From Trissonchulus latispiculum (lineage: Eukaryota > Nematoda > Enoplea > Enoplida > Ironidae): a stretch of DNA of 64,000 bases. Where the stretch lies: positions 1 to 64,000 of the forward strand of contig JASAND010021336.1 in assembly GCA_030248195.1 (NCBI GenBank), read 5' to 3'. Under the pieces are notes generated by a model. The model made no database searches, was not told the DNA's origin, and worked only from the letters and a program-made list of their open reading frames with translations. The position numbers were made by a program, and so were the translations under genes. Shown piece after piece: positions 34,701 through 45,805 of the stretch. Each line of letters begins with the position of its first letter. The stretch's first letter is position 1.

Positions 34701-35248
34701 CTAAACATTGGGTTGGAATAAAGCGGTGTTTATAAGATGGGGTGAGGGAAGGAGAGAGAGAGAGAGAGAAGTCGCCGCTGGCGTGGTAGGAAGAAGCCCA
34801 GACCACCAGACCGGAAAAATGGGCAAACCGACAAGATTAGCGATTTTTAACAAACTTGCAACTTTTAAAGGGACTGTCTGCGGTTTTCACAAAAGTTCAT
34901 CAAGGTCCATAGGAATTGTTTATGAGTTATTTTTAATAATTTTTGTCAAAAATTGTAAAAGATGCAATTTTCGCTATATTATATTTGTCAAGCGGTAGAC
35001 CTTTTGTTGAATCCGGGTCTGTGCTAATGTATGGTGATGTTCATTGTAAATATAAAACAATAACAACTTATTTTAACTGGAAGGGCGTTGAGTGAACTCT
35101 AAGGTACTCAGCCAATGGAATGTTTCCTATTCTAAGTAATTGGTTGTACTTCAAAAATAAAATAATGATAAGTCATAATTGTATGCTTTTGTGGTGCATA
35201 AAGGGGTGGGACCAATGATTTAATATAGTCGAGTAGAGTTTGTTTTAA
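34701..35248 (-). other. receptor 2 intron 2, left part
   Basis: Contains a GA microsatellite at 34752-34770; otherwise unremarkable. Confidence 0.55.
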
Positions 35249-36454
35249 CACGTTCACGGCAATTCAAAAATTAGTTGGTTAAACCAGGGGCATTTCCTTG
35301 TTTTTGCTTAATTTTAACGTAGAGAAGATTTTAATATTTTGGCTAGGCCAGTATTACAATACACTCATCATTGCATCAATAAAATAGTGTGGGACACCGT
35401 GTGACCCACAACGTGCACAGTGAAACATGTGTTCTACGGCGCGTTGTGGGGCACACCGTGTCCCACACTTTTATATCTCCTAAAAGTTTCCCCTTTCAAA
35501 AAATAGTTATCGTAATGTATCGTTACAGTTTCAATATCGAAAAACAGTAAGAAGACGACTGCAAATATGTAAAATAATGGATCTGAGGAGTCTGAGTATT
35601 ACGGAGTAGACGTGTCAATGACAAGTAAGCACTTTGGATGGCGGAAAAAACTATTTGCAATGTTGGGATGACGCTGGCTTGCCTCAGGCTTAGGCTGACA
35701 AGGTGGAAACAGGTCGGCAAAGAACGAGCAGGCTGATCCACATTGGCGCGAAGTTGGTACTAAGTTCAGCTGGTACCTTCAGAATTCTGGTCGAGCATGC
35801 AATATTTCAACAACTTTTTTGAATAGCATTAGCAGAATAACTGACCCATCAGTTCAAAAAAGGCACTGTAATGCGGAACGCTTCGACAGAATCGAGGGAA
35901 TCCTAAAGCAGTCACTATAAAACGAGACAGTAACTGTAAACGACAAGTTGAAGTAAATGAATCAGAAACTATGTTATTGCGAAGGAATACAAAGACAAGC
36001 GAGATTTTTGTTATCACCACGTCTTCCATGGCCACGATTAATCCCAAACCATCATACATACCGTTACCTATAGATTCAGACAGGAAAAGTTTATAAAAAT
36101 GATTGTCTGTGCCCGCAAATTTATCTAAATAGACAGCAAGTGTTAAAAGCGTATCCCAGAAAACCTCTATGCCGCCATAAGTGTGTTTTAGAAATGGCAT
36201 AAGTATCTGAATGTTGCCAATATCTGACAGCCAGTCTGAATTTGCTGTCTAAACAATACGGACTTTTTGTCGTGTTTATCAAAAAATTTAGTATCCTTTA
36301 TTACGCATTTTATCATTAAAAAGCACTTCCCTGCACGCGTTTTGATTCTAGAAGACATTAAATTTATATGTCAATGAGGGACACGGTGTGCCCCACATGC
36401 GTATTAGGCAAACTCATTGTGGGGCACACCGTGTCCCTCAATGCCGTGAACGTG
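35249..36454. mobile_element. piggyBac-like element, 1.2 kb
   Basis: Flanked by TTAA (35245-35248 and 36455-36458) with exact 13-bp inverted ends CACGTTCACGGCA. Inside each end are palindromic blocks of GTGGGGCACACCGTGTCCC type (35385-35472 and 36378-36440), the subterminal repeats expected in this superfamily. It lies in intron 2 of receptor 2. Most of a transposase is missing. Confidence 0.8.
35829..36249 (-). pseudogene. probable piggyBac transposase remnant
   Basis: An open stretch inside the element with GGIEVFWDTLLTLAVYL and GTDNHFYKLFLSESI, which can be matched to the piggyBac catalytic region around DNFFTS, followed by FLRNNIVSDSFTSTC, like W-x-D-x-x-x-V-x-x-x-S-T. The alignment is by eye and weak. 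Position inside TTAA-flanked ends is the main support. An alternative is an unrelated captured sequence. Confidence 0.4.
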
Positions 36455-36560
36455 TTAAAAAGGGGCTTGTGATAGTTTTGTGAAACCAAGTTAACGTTAA
36501 ACAGTTTTTCCTGACTTCATTTTACGACAGGTCTCTATCAGCAAATTGATGCTATCTTAC

Positions 36561-37045
36561 TTCTTTTGTCATCCTGAAGATGTCTTGATATTTCGTATTC
36601 TCGTCGGCTGTTTGTATGTCATGGAAAATATGCTTGAGAACCGTGGATGCATAAAACTGGAGAAGCGTAAATCCCAATAATGAAACAACAGTGCGGAATA
36701 ATCCAAGACTGAAGAATTTGGTTGACGTTTTGTCGTGGCGATTGATGTTTTGCTGATTGAGTATGTAAGCAAAGGCTAAGAAAAACATAGTTGTGTAATT
36801 TTCCCGACGTTTTGCAGTTCTACTAAAGATATGGTTGACGAAAGCTGCTAGTACTAATGCCAAAACAATACATTGCCAAACACTTCTTCTAAAAGCCAAC
36901 AGCCACCAAAACCTCCTGTACATAATGCGATTCCGACGGCTCATAACCCAGGCCGTTCTCGGTATACTTAAGTAGTAAGTGAAATCCACTACTTCTCTTC
37001 GCCGTTTTGTTACAGTGTACATGTTGACGGCAATGTCCGCAAACC
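36561..37045 (-). CDS. ionotropic receptor 2, exon 2 (S1 end, TM1, pore, TM3)
   Basis: Acceptor TTTTAAG and donor GAA|GTAAGA, with the same phases as receptor 1 (split glycine at the start, phase 0 at the end). It reads FADIAVNMYTVTKRRREVVDF, abbreviated here to its key parts: the ADIA strand, the binding arginine before VDF, TM1 after RFWWLLAFRRSVW, pore AFAYILNQQN and TM3 LLGFTLLQFYASTVL. It is 12 bases shorter than in receptor 1, in the TM1-pore linker. Intact. Confidence 0.86.
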
Positions 37046-37274
37046 CTTAAAACTTTCAATACATTTTAGTACACTATATTATTATAATTATTATAGAAAT
37101 AGTGTCAACTCAAACGACAAGGGATGATATTTCCGTGAATTTAATTAAATAAGACATGTAAATAAATAACGCTGCAATCAGTGTTGAACAATTAAATTGA
37201 TTTAGGTATTGCATTTTGTAGAGAGAAAATGTGTCCAACCAGCCGTAATGTATTACTATTGTTTGGCCGCTTAC
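37046..37274 (-). other. receptor 2 intron 1
   Basis: 229 bp, phase 1, with no inserted element; probably close to the ancestral intron size before the insertions seen in the paralogues. Confidence 0.7.
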
Positions 37275-37488
37275 CATTAGCCACCAGTTCCAAACTGTTA
37301 AGTTTCTGAGAATTGTTATTTTCGAAGAATGTTGAGTTAACTTGAGGTGTTAGTGTTAGCAGAAGTTGAAGCAATTCGACATTTGCCCCTGGATGCCTGC
37401 AAGAGCCTTTCGAAAATATGCAAGGTCTCACATAAGGTTCCAACACGTGCCCAACTGCAGTAACTGAAAACTCTTTCGCCATTGGCAT
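37275..37488 (-). CDS. ionotropic receptor 2, exon 1 (start of S1 lobe)
   Basis: Encodes MPMAKEFSVTAVGHVLEPYV and CIFSKGSCRHPG, ending VANG at a GTAAGC donor. Unlike receptors 1 and 3 there is no AG directly before the ATG. The nearest good acceptor (TCTGTCTTTCAG) lies 57 bases upstream and the sequence between has in-frame TAA codons. This suggests that the ATG is a real start and that the upstream exon is non-coding, so the known protein is 451 residues without a visible signal peptide. Confidence 0.76.
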
Positions 37489-38625
37489 GTCGTCGATAGT
37501 TGGTAAATGATGAATAAATAAAACACATTAATATTACGGCTCTATCTGAAAGACAGAGAACATTTTGATTACTTGCTTTTGTATGCCGAACAAAAATTGC
37601 AGTTAGTAAACTGACTTCTGTGCAGGATTAGTCGCACTTCCATAAGAATAGAAAACATTTTACCTGTCGGACCGAAATTTTATACCTACTGGTAAACATG
37701 CGATTCAAACATGACAAATTCGTTACACTTGAAAAATCAGAATGCTACCAGTTTTTTGTGGACACTTCTGACGACGGAAAACTCATTTCAGATTCAAAAT
37801 TGTTTCACATGGAGACTTCTTTAAAAGACGTCTAGGAGCACACTGATAGTTCCGGGATTGCACTAACGACATTGAGCTTAGGCTGGGATTGGCTAGCTTA
37901 CTCTCAGAAAGATAACCTGACAGCAAAACAGATGCCATACGTATATTGTCCAGTACGCCTGGGTTATTGCGACAATGTGTACTTCATTGAACCAAGCAAC
38001 ATGGCCAAATTTTAAGTTTTTAGAAAGGGTGTTTACTAATTTCAAATTTTTTAGGTTGATGAAAAAACCCGCATTATAGCAGATGGTGAGTAATCCCGCT
38101 ATCCTTAAAACGGCTCTACCAATCCATGTACGTCAAATGGAAGTTATCATGCACGTTGACCGATATGGCAGTTTGTGAGACTAGTCAAAGTCAATGTCTC
38201 GATAGATAAATTAACTGAACGCCAGTGCACGTAATTTGATAGAAGTCAAACAAATTGTTAGGTGAAACAGAAACGTGTTCCGAACAAATAAAACAGGCAC
38301 CTTTAACTGTTCTGCAATTTGCCGTTTCCGCATAATAGTCAAAATCTGATAATAAGGAACAGACCGAAAGCAATAAACTTGGAAGTCTCACTTTCCAAAT
38401 ATAGCAACAGCAGTCAACAGCATGCGAGAGGTTGCTGGACTTAAAACAGCCACTGGACTTCCGGCTCTTTACTTCAAATTCAAGAACGACGTAGCGACCG
38501 GGGGTGAGGGTGATATAGGGGTATGCGTCCGTTAATAACTTCAGATATACAATCTCGTCTGAAATCAGCTGAAGGTTTTAAACATTTTAATTTATAGAAA
38601 AATTTGAAGTTCCACTATTTTATAA
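37489..38625. other. upstream of receptor 2, no certain gene
   Basis: A minus-strand frame at 38191-38391 starts MRLPSLLLSVCSLL, like a signal peptide, and could be an upstream exon, but no canonical donor follows it. Nothing else is seen. Confidence 0.35.
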
Positions 38626-38951
38626 TATTAAATATGAACAATTTACGTGAACTCTGAAAGGTTTGAAATTAGTGTAATAGTCTAGTCTCGTTATCCGGGT
38701 TCGTGGCTCAGCAGTAGACCGTTCTTCTCATAATCCAAAGCTCGGTTGTTCCATTCCCGCCCTAATCCTGGTTTCAAGCTTTCATATTTGGCGACCTTGA
38801 CAGACCTTACCGCTCAGAGATGAAGTAGTTTAAGATGCCTGAGAATTGTGGGAATTGAAGGTTCTTGAGATTGTATTTGGCGTAGTTATATGGAGGTCCT
38901 CGTGGTGCTAATGGTTCTAATTAATATGGTTTCATGGTTCTTGTATATATC

Positions 38952-40038
38952 TGGTAGACAGATAGCGAAGTTAGACACTTCTGGAAGTGTCTACATTTGA
39001 GACACTTCGCAAAGTGCCTAGGCACATTGCACAATATTGCGTCTAGGCACTTTGTGAAGTGTCTAACCTTCATTAGACGCATGCAGAAATGACTCAAATC
39101 AATTTATTTGTTAACACAACTATGGTTCAACTTTCAGAAATTTGAAATATTTATTTCATTTCACGTCTTTACATATTGTACTGGACACGTATCTTTCGTC
39201 TACAGTTTATTGTAACAAAGTCAAAACAGCACAATGAAATTATATGTGATTATTTTTTCTTATTATTTGTGTTTCTTCGATTTAGAGAAATTTGCTAAAA
39301 TGTTAGGCGCAATTTAAATTTCGTCTACTTTTCTCAACTTTATCAAGCGATTACTTTTAGCAAGAGACAGCAATCGGGGAAACTACAAAAAGGCACTCGG
39401 GGTATTTTTGCGAAATACACACATGTATAGCGCTAAAGGGTAATCTTCCACCGTACAATTAAATTTTTCACAATCGCTGGAAAAAATCGGTCGTATGTTT
39501 GCAAAAACTACATTTTTGGTGACCACATTTTCAATCATTACAGACTACATACACAGAAATAAAGCCAAAAGTTGAGATAACTAGACGACTTCATAATAAT
39601 TAAGAAAACTAAACATGTTTCGAGAAAAATTTGCTTCAGTCTGCAAAAAATCTGAAAAATTTTACTTTCTAAAATGCAGTAAAACAATTTCAGAAAACCA
39701 CATATAGCTTCATTGTATTGTTTTATTTTGTTACAAAAGACTGTAGACGAAATGTAAGTATAAGTGCTCAGTAAAATATGTAAAAACTAAATATTCAAAA
39801 TTCCGAAAGTAGGACCATAATTGTGCCAAAAAATAAGTTGATTGGAGTCATATAGTTCATGACAAATGACATTTTCTGGGCGTGTGTCTAATGAAGGTTA
39901 GACACTTAGCGAAGTGCCTAGACACATTGTACATAACGACACTCTGACAAAATTTTCGCAATGTGTATAGGCACTTTGCAAAGTGTCTAAAATGACTATA
40001 CACTTCTAGGAGTGTCCAACTTCGCTGTCTGTCTACCA
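38952..40038. mobile_element. inverted-repeat element inside the TRIM
   Basis: Ends are about 45-bp inverted repeats beginning TGGTAGACAGAYAGCGAAG. Each end carries nested palindromes of GACACTTCGCAAAGTGCCTA type. The interior 39340-39560 resembles part of the hAT-like element at 5990-6180. No target duplication recognised and no coding region. Confidence 0.75.
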
Positions 40039-40308
40039 CACATACATACATAATTACATACATACATATGCATAAGCCTCTCGGCTTTTAAAGAAGAAGG
40101 AAGCTGAATGAGATTACCTCAAATTAGGACGCAGCCGTGGAGCCGCCTTAGACCACATTAGTGCTTTGATTTGAGGACCCGACTTGCACTTCCTGAAAAT
40201 TCGAGGCTGAATTTCAACCATAGTATGTTAAATGGGGGAGTATGTTAAATATCAGCGTTTCATGTGAAGTCCTGAAGGTTGACTGTAGTGTTATGTACTA
40301 GGCTCGCC

Positions 40309-40383
40309 GTACCAGGATATGGCTGAGTGGTTAGGGTATTTGACTGTAAATCAGCCAACTGGGGTTAAATCACCACCCTGGAC
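40309..40383 (+). other. tRNA-like segment in TRIM LTR
   Basis: Box A is perfect (TGGCTGAGTGG). The anticodon loop CTGTAAA would give a GTA (tyrosine) anticodon, but box B is degenerate (GGTTAAATCAC). It differs from the tRNA body in the 1048 element. Confidence 0.5.
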
Positions 40384-40583
40384 TCTTCTTCACATCTATC
40401 AAATCCTAATATTAACGTTTCGCACTTGCCGTGACGACTCTATCACGTTGAGGAAATGAAGTCGCTTATGATGCCAGAGATTTGTAGAATTACAGATCTC
40501 AGAGATAATTGGTATGGTCAATTAGTAGTCCTCGTGGTGCTAAGGGTTATAGTTGGTTTATATGGATTATGATTTATGGTTCT

Positions 40584-43500
40584 TTAACTTAATGAAATTG
40601 GGATGAGTACCCGCCATAAAGATACTATGCCGGTTGATGCCCATGACGAGGGGAGCCGCCCAGAGACTGGCTGGAGGGTCACGGTCATCAAAGAAGGGTG
40701 GGTGCGAATAACCACGGCGGCGACGCTCAGCCATGGCTCGGATTCGCTGTCGGAGGATATCCTGGAAGGCAGAGAATTGGCTTGGTTACGAAATTCACGA
40801 ATCTTGGGGTCTAGGAAGAAATCGTCTAGGCCACCTTGGAGGAACCAGAGGAGGATTTCCAACCAGATACGTCCGGCGACGTTATGCCCGGTCCACACAG
40901 CGGGATTGTAGAGGCCGGGTAAACGTTCGGGTCCGTTTCTCCGATGGACGCGGCAGGTTGGCCGTTGACAAGAGTGGCCAGGACTCCAGTACCCCAGAGA
41001 GGGTCATCCGAGGATTCCGCAAAGAGGTGGGTAGGGTAGGTGACGAGATACTCCTGAACGGACGGATTCTCGTACAGGAGTTCGAAGGCTATGCGGACCA
41101 TAGCTCGGATGTTGAGGCCGCCTGCCCAATTGGCCTTCAAGGACTCTGGGGACGAGTTCAGCATTTGGGACACTTGGGTTTTAACCACGACCCCTGGGGT
41201 CTGGGAGTGGTTACGGATGTATTGCACGACGTCGTCTCGCTTCACATAATCCAACTTGCGAGTCTGATACAGTGCTCACCGGTGGGATAAAGATCCGGGG
41301 AATTTGGGATATGGATACCTCGTTCAGGGAGATGGACAAATGACAAGCGTGCCTTATAACGGAAGTAGGGGTGGGCGAAACGGGAGCTGGGGACGTCGAG
41401 GACCCCCTCGACGCCGGGCTGGTACCAATGGAGGTGGGGGTCGGACATGGCCGCCTGGCGGTCCATCTGTTTATACGCTTCGGTCCGGGGGTTTCACAAG
41501 GGGAAGGGACAGGGACTAAATGGGCTACCATGTCGGCCGTAGGGACTATCGGGGCGAAGGGGGGGGGTAAGCGGGTTGGGTATTAGCTCCCAACCGGGAA
41601 AAAGTGGAGTGGCCGTAGCGTTCTGCAACCCGTATGACATGATGGGCATGAAGGAGTTCCCGATAGGATGGAAAATTGTCTCGGTTAGGGTTAGGACATC
41701 GGCCGTGGCCTGGGCCACAGCACGGTGCCGGGAGCTACTGCGCCGCCACGTCTTCGTCGTGTCCGGACGGGCCACGGATGTAGACGTCGGCCGCTGGGTT
41801 GGGGGCGGGGTCGGTTTGCCTACCGTCGAGCTGAGTAGGGATGGTGGAGTCGCACGCTGAGGACCCATGGTTGGTTGAGACGGCTGTTGAGTTTGCAGCC
41901 GCTTCGACGGAAGGGGCCGTGAACCCGGGCCAATTGATGGCGTAGTCAACTGAGGGCTAGAGGTATCCATCGGTTGAGGTTCTGACGCGGGAGCTCGGTC
42001 AGGCTGCGAGGGTGGTGGAGTAGGACGGCCAACTGTAACCGGTCGCACCGGCAGTGTGCCGAACTGCCTCGGGGCAAGGACAGCAACCTGATGCTCAGGT
42101 TGCGGTTGGGGTGGGATGAGCGGTTGGGACGGGCCCCGAACCGCTGCCGCTACTGGAGTATCCTGTTCAAAGGGAAAACGACCAGCTACCGTATTATAGG
42201 GGATGTCGCGATTACGAGGGGGTTGGGCAATCAGGCCTACCTGATCAAGTTCCGGACCGGGAGTAACATCACGCCGTCGGAAATCACGGCGTCGCTGTTC
42301 TTTCGCCGCGATCTCGTCTCCTGAAAGGTCAGCTGGGATAGTGATAGTACTAAAATACTCATCACTAGGGTGCTGGGTGTTGAGGGTCACCACGATATAC
42401 AGCGGACTAGCCCGCACGCGGCCGTCATCAGCCCTCCACATCATAGTCGCCTCGGGCCAAGAAAGGGACTCCGAAGGTTGGATGGCCCTTTGAACTTGCC
42501 GGTGCACGGGCTGCCCGGCACGTGCGGCATGAACAGAGGCCGACGGGTCAAAATAGGGGGACCTTCGATCAAGTAGAGGCGAGTGAGTAGAGGCGTAGCT
42601 GGTCGCTACCAGCTTGCTGAAGGGAATCTACCATACCCCGGCTAAGGACGCCAATACGCTCATCAACAAAGTATTGGGGTCGGTTACCGGGATCAGCCAG
42701 TCACGCAGCTGCAGCTGCCGGGCAGGGGGCTGTATGGTAGATATGGGTCGGGCAAATAGGTAACGTGAAGGACCGGTATATCCGTCGGTCCTGTCATCCA
42801 GGAGGTAGCGAATGAAATGTTCAAACATAGGGAGGGTATTTGCAGGAATTTCATCATAGATCTCAGGGTCGATAGCATCCCGGTGCCGGCGGTTGTAAGG
42901 GGATGTCTGTGTCTGTAGGGCCATAATAGTACTCCATCTCGACTTGGGGAGTGTTGGCCATAGCCAGGGCTCGCTCCAGGTTAGAGGCTAACCCTTCGGA
43001 ACCAACCGAGGCGGCACCGGAGGATCTGTTAAGGTCGGAGGCAGCACGGCTAGCTCGCCCCGGGGCTGCCCCGGGCTACCTCAGGGGTCGCTTGTGCTTG
43101 ATTTCCGGGTGGTGGACTGGGAACGATGCTCAGTTGGCGCAGGAGGGGCTACTCCTCGCTGGGCTGCCACCAACTGAGCCTCTAGACTAGCGACTTGGGT
43201 TGGCCGCTGGACTTCTGCTACAATCTCGATGGAAGTGGACGAGGCCGCCGAACGACGACCTGAGGCGGTCTCGGGTGTCGGTCGGGGACTGATTGGGAAG
43301 TATCGCTGCGGTCCCGGGAGCGTTGTCGAATTTGGACTTGGGCAGGAAGAGGGGGCGGGGTTTGCTGTCGACGGTGACGGTTGGACGAATCTCTGGGGTG
43401 GGGTCGGCCATGGCGTGCAGCCGTCACCTATTGCCAGGCAATCTATGCCCATGGGAGTTGGGGGTGGTGCCACAGAGACCACTGACAGATAAACTAAGGG

Positions 43501-44188
43501 GGAAAGAATACTGCTTCGCGAAGGATATGGGGAGGTTGGAAAGGGGGATCAAGGTCCAAATCAAAGGACCAAAGCGTCGGTGGGCCAGGGGACGGTCTTT
43601 CAATAGGGCCGACGAACATGATCTTCTCATAAATGGTCTCCTCTTCTCGGCGTTGGCCGCCGGGAGGGGCGTACATCCAAAGCTGTGAATTCCAAGGCAC
43701 GGTGGAGGGGGACGGCACCAAGACGGCAATGCTGTTCGACGTCTTGGGCTACGCGGTGGCCATAAGCGGCTTTAATTGTAGACAATTGTAGGGCGATCTG
43801 GAGGTCACGGAGATTGACTTGCCGGGCTGCCCGGTGAGCCAGTTGAGCGTGGGTATAGACTTCGTGTGCAGCATACACGATATCTTGGACATGGGGGAGA
43901 GGGTCCATACCATGGGTACAACAAGTCTGTTCCTTGGGACTGGGAAAATGGTACTCCGACGTTAGGCGGGATGGGATGGAGGTCCACGCAAAAAGCCTGC
44001 TCGATCGGTAGCCTGGCTGGGCCAGGGAGGCATTTCACGGACCACTTGGGGATTTTGGGGAGCTGTAAACGGGCTACCCACTCGAGAAACTCTTGCAGCT
44101 CGACCATATTCATGTGAAGGTGGGGTATGCCAAAACACCCTGAGATCAACAAGCATTCAACATGCAACAGACATTTGTACACATTCAT
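40584..44188 (-). pseudogene. GC-rich block: broken proline-rich gene with NADAR domain
   Basis: A 3.6-kb block far richer in G and C than its surroundings (44 of 60 bases in 41761-41820). The minus strand reads as a long, interrupted gene: a start region (MNMVELQEFLEWVARLQLP), a helical region (VNLRDLQIALQLSTIKAAYG), long proline/serine/threonine-rich parts, and a C-terminal NADAR domain. Much lies in one frame (43908-43627, 43482-43081, 42924-41242), broken by single stops such as TAG at 42628 and TGA at 41494, plus frameshifts near 43890, 41250 and 40900. It could be a foreign or viral gene or transposon cargo; a GC-rich host gene with unseen introns is less likely. Confidence 0.55.
40840..41390 (-). 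pseudogene. NADAR domain
   Basis: Matches the YbiA/NADAR fold by its conserved positions: YPTGEHCIRLASWIM (family Y-P-T-x-E-H-x-I), then AFELLYENPSVQEYLV (K-F-x-x-N-P-x-L), FAESSDDPLWGTGV (L-V-E-A-S-x-x-D-x-x-W-G-x-G) and WTGHNVAGRIWLEI (G-x-N-x-L-G-x-x-L). These lie in three frames, so two indels have hit the domain. Known members remove ADP-ribose or N-glycosidic modifications from nucleotide-derived substrates, and some reverse ADP-ribosylation of DNA guanine. Activity here is unlikely given the breaks. Confidence 0.65.
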
Positions 44189-45628
44189 ACCAGTCTCCTG
44201 CCTAATATAGGAGTTCTAGGACAAATTCACGGGAATTAGTCTCATGCACCAGATGAGAACCGGTAAACTGCCAATTATCAAGATAATCCAGTTTGGGTTA
44301 ATCCAGTTCGGGTTAATTAAACGTTTTTTAACCGTTACTGAGTTCATTATAATTTGATTATGATATGTAACTCAACAATCATTAGTAGGGCTTACTACAA
44401 TTCAATAAATTCCTGGAGTTCTGGATTATCCTAATATTGCCACCAACATTATCAATAATTTTTCAATCAACTGACATTTATACTGATCTGGCAGTCCTCG
44501 CAACCCCTATCGTGCAAGGGGAGTTTCCGTGAGTTGCCGTTGCAATTATCCAAAAACATTCATTCCGCATACATGCAAATCAAGACATTTCACAACTATT
44601 CAATCAAACATTCTTGAAATTTGGATAATTTCGGAAAATCACGCTCCATGAGGAGTTTACCCGAATAACCGCCTTAGGTACAATTTTGGGACACATTCAC
44701 ATTCAAACTTCATAACACATTCACACTTTACTCTTACAAAACATTCATACTTCAATTTTGATAAGCATTCACACTTAGATTTTACAAAACAGTCACACTA
44801 ACAAGTATCTAGCTACTTAGACTAACTAATAATTTAAACTTAGGCTCATTTGCGTAAGAAATTTATGAACTTTGAACTTTGTTGTACACGAATTTCATAA
44901 CTTTGCAATTCCTTAGAATTGCCTATAAAAGAAATTTTTGCTGGAAAATTGAACTTCATAAATTTGGAAAAGATTTAAATTGAATTTTAGCGAAAGCCAG
45001 TGAGTAATAATTGCTAAGAAATTATTACTAACAACAAAGATCAATTGACTAAATCAAATACATAATTAATTAATACTACAGAAAACGAGGAAGCCGGCCA
45101 TTCCTCTAAATTGGATGACTGTAATTAAAAAAATTAAAGATAATAAAGACTCATGTTTTAAAGATTGGCTTTAAAATACCCTATATTTTTAGTACCCAAT
45201 AGATTTTTTATGCCGACCTAACGCTAAAATAAGGACATAATATTGACTACGGAATGTTTGAGCAACATAGCGTTTTTGTGACAAAACATGGCCGGCAACT
45301 CCTAGTTTTTCCTCTCTTAATAATTATTAGACGCTTAATTAGGACTGGCAACTCTGATGTTAGCACATATACAATTAAAAATAATTATGGCTTGGACAAA
45401 TGTTTAATATTGGCAGGATATTTAGGCTCCATTTTCTGTAGAAAGCTTCTTTTAGGATGATGACCAGCTTGAAATTGACATTTAACCACTTTTCAACACA
45501 AGATTTAAGTAATTCCATTGCATATAGCTACTTAACCCCAGGTCCCACGCCTTACCCCCAAGTTTTTGGCTTTAGGATTTGGGTCAACCTTAGTAGTATA
45601 CAAACCCGGGTTCTGGCGCAGTTAGCTA
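44189..45628. other. no gene seen
   Basis: AT-rich sequence resumes abruptly. Loosely repeated ACATTCACACTT-like motifs occur at 44695-44800. No recognised element end. Confidence 0.45.
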
Positions 45629-45718
45629 ATAATACTGGCTTGAGTCCTTAAACTATGTCTAATACCCTACCTAATAATACTGGCTTGAGTCCCGAAGCTA
45701 TGTCTACTATCCTACCTA
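45629..45718. repeat. 45-bp tandem duplication
   Basis: Two copies of a unit beginning AATAATACTGGCTTGAGTCC and ending CCTACCT, differing at a few positions. Confidence 0.75.
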
Positions 45719-45805
45719 AGTAGTAATAGAGAGATCATCTGGGGCGCTGTTTGGGAGTCCATGCATTTATTTGTTCAATCAATATACACATTATAATTCA
45801 CACAT

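Larger units (their letters stand above)
38626..40583 (+). mobile_element. second TRIM, LTR-interior-LTR-partial interior
   Basis: LTR at 38626-38784, then the primer-site-like TTTGGCGACC and interior to 38951, an insertion (38952-40038), the rest of the interior to a purine tract (GGGGGAGTA), a second LTR at 40243-40422, and then a second copy of the interior start up to about 40583. The interior sequence matches 1221-1380 (TCGTGGTGCTAAGGGTTAT). LTR-interior-LTR-interior suggests unequal recombination. It is cut at the GC-rich block. Confidence 0.75.

Noticed and set aside
35829..36249. An alternative S2 exon of receptor 2
   Set aside because: It lies inside TTAA-flanked piggyBac-like ends, lacks the conserved EDSSL and IDDKYFLP blocks of the other S2 exons, and fits a transposase remnant better.
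41211..43490. Numerous overlapping plus- and minus-strand frames in the GC-rich block
   Set aside because: High GC content removes stop codons in all frames. Only the minus frames that carry NADAR motifs or align end to end were used.
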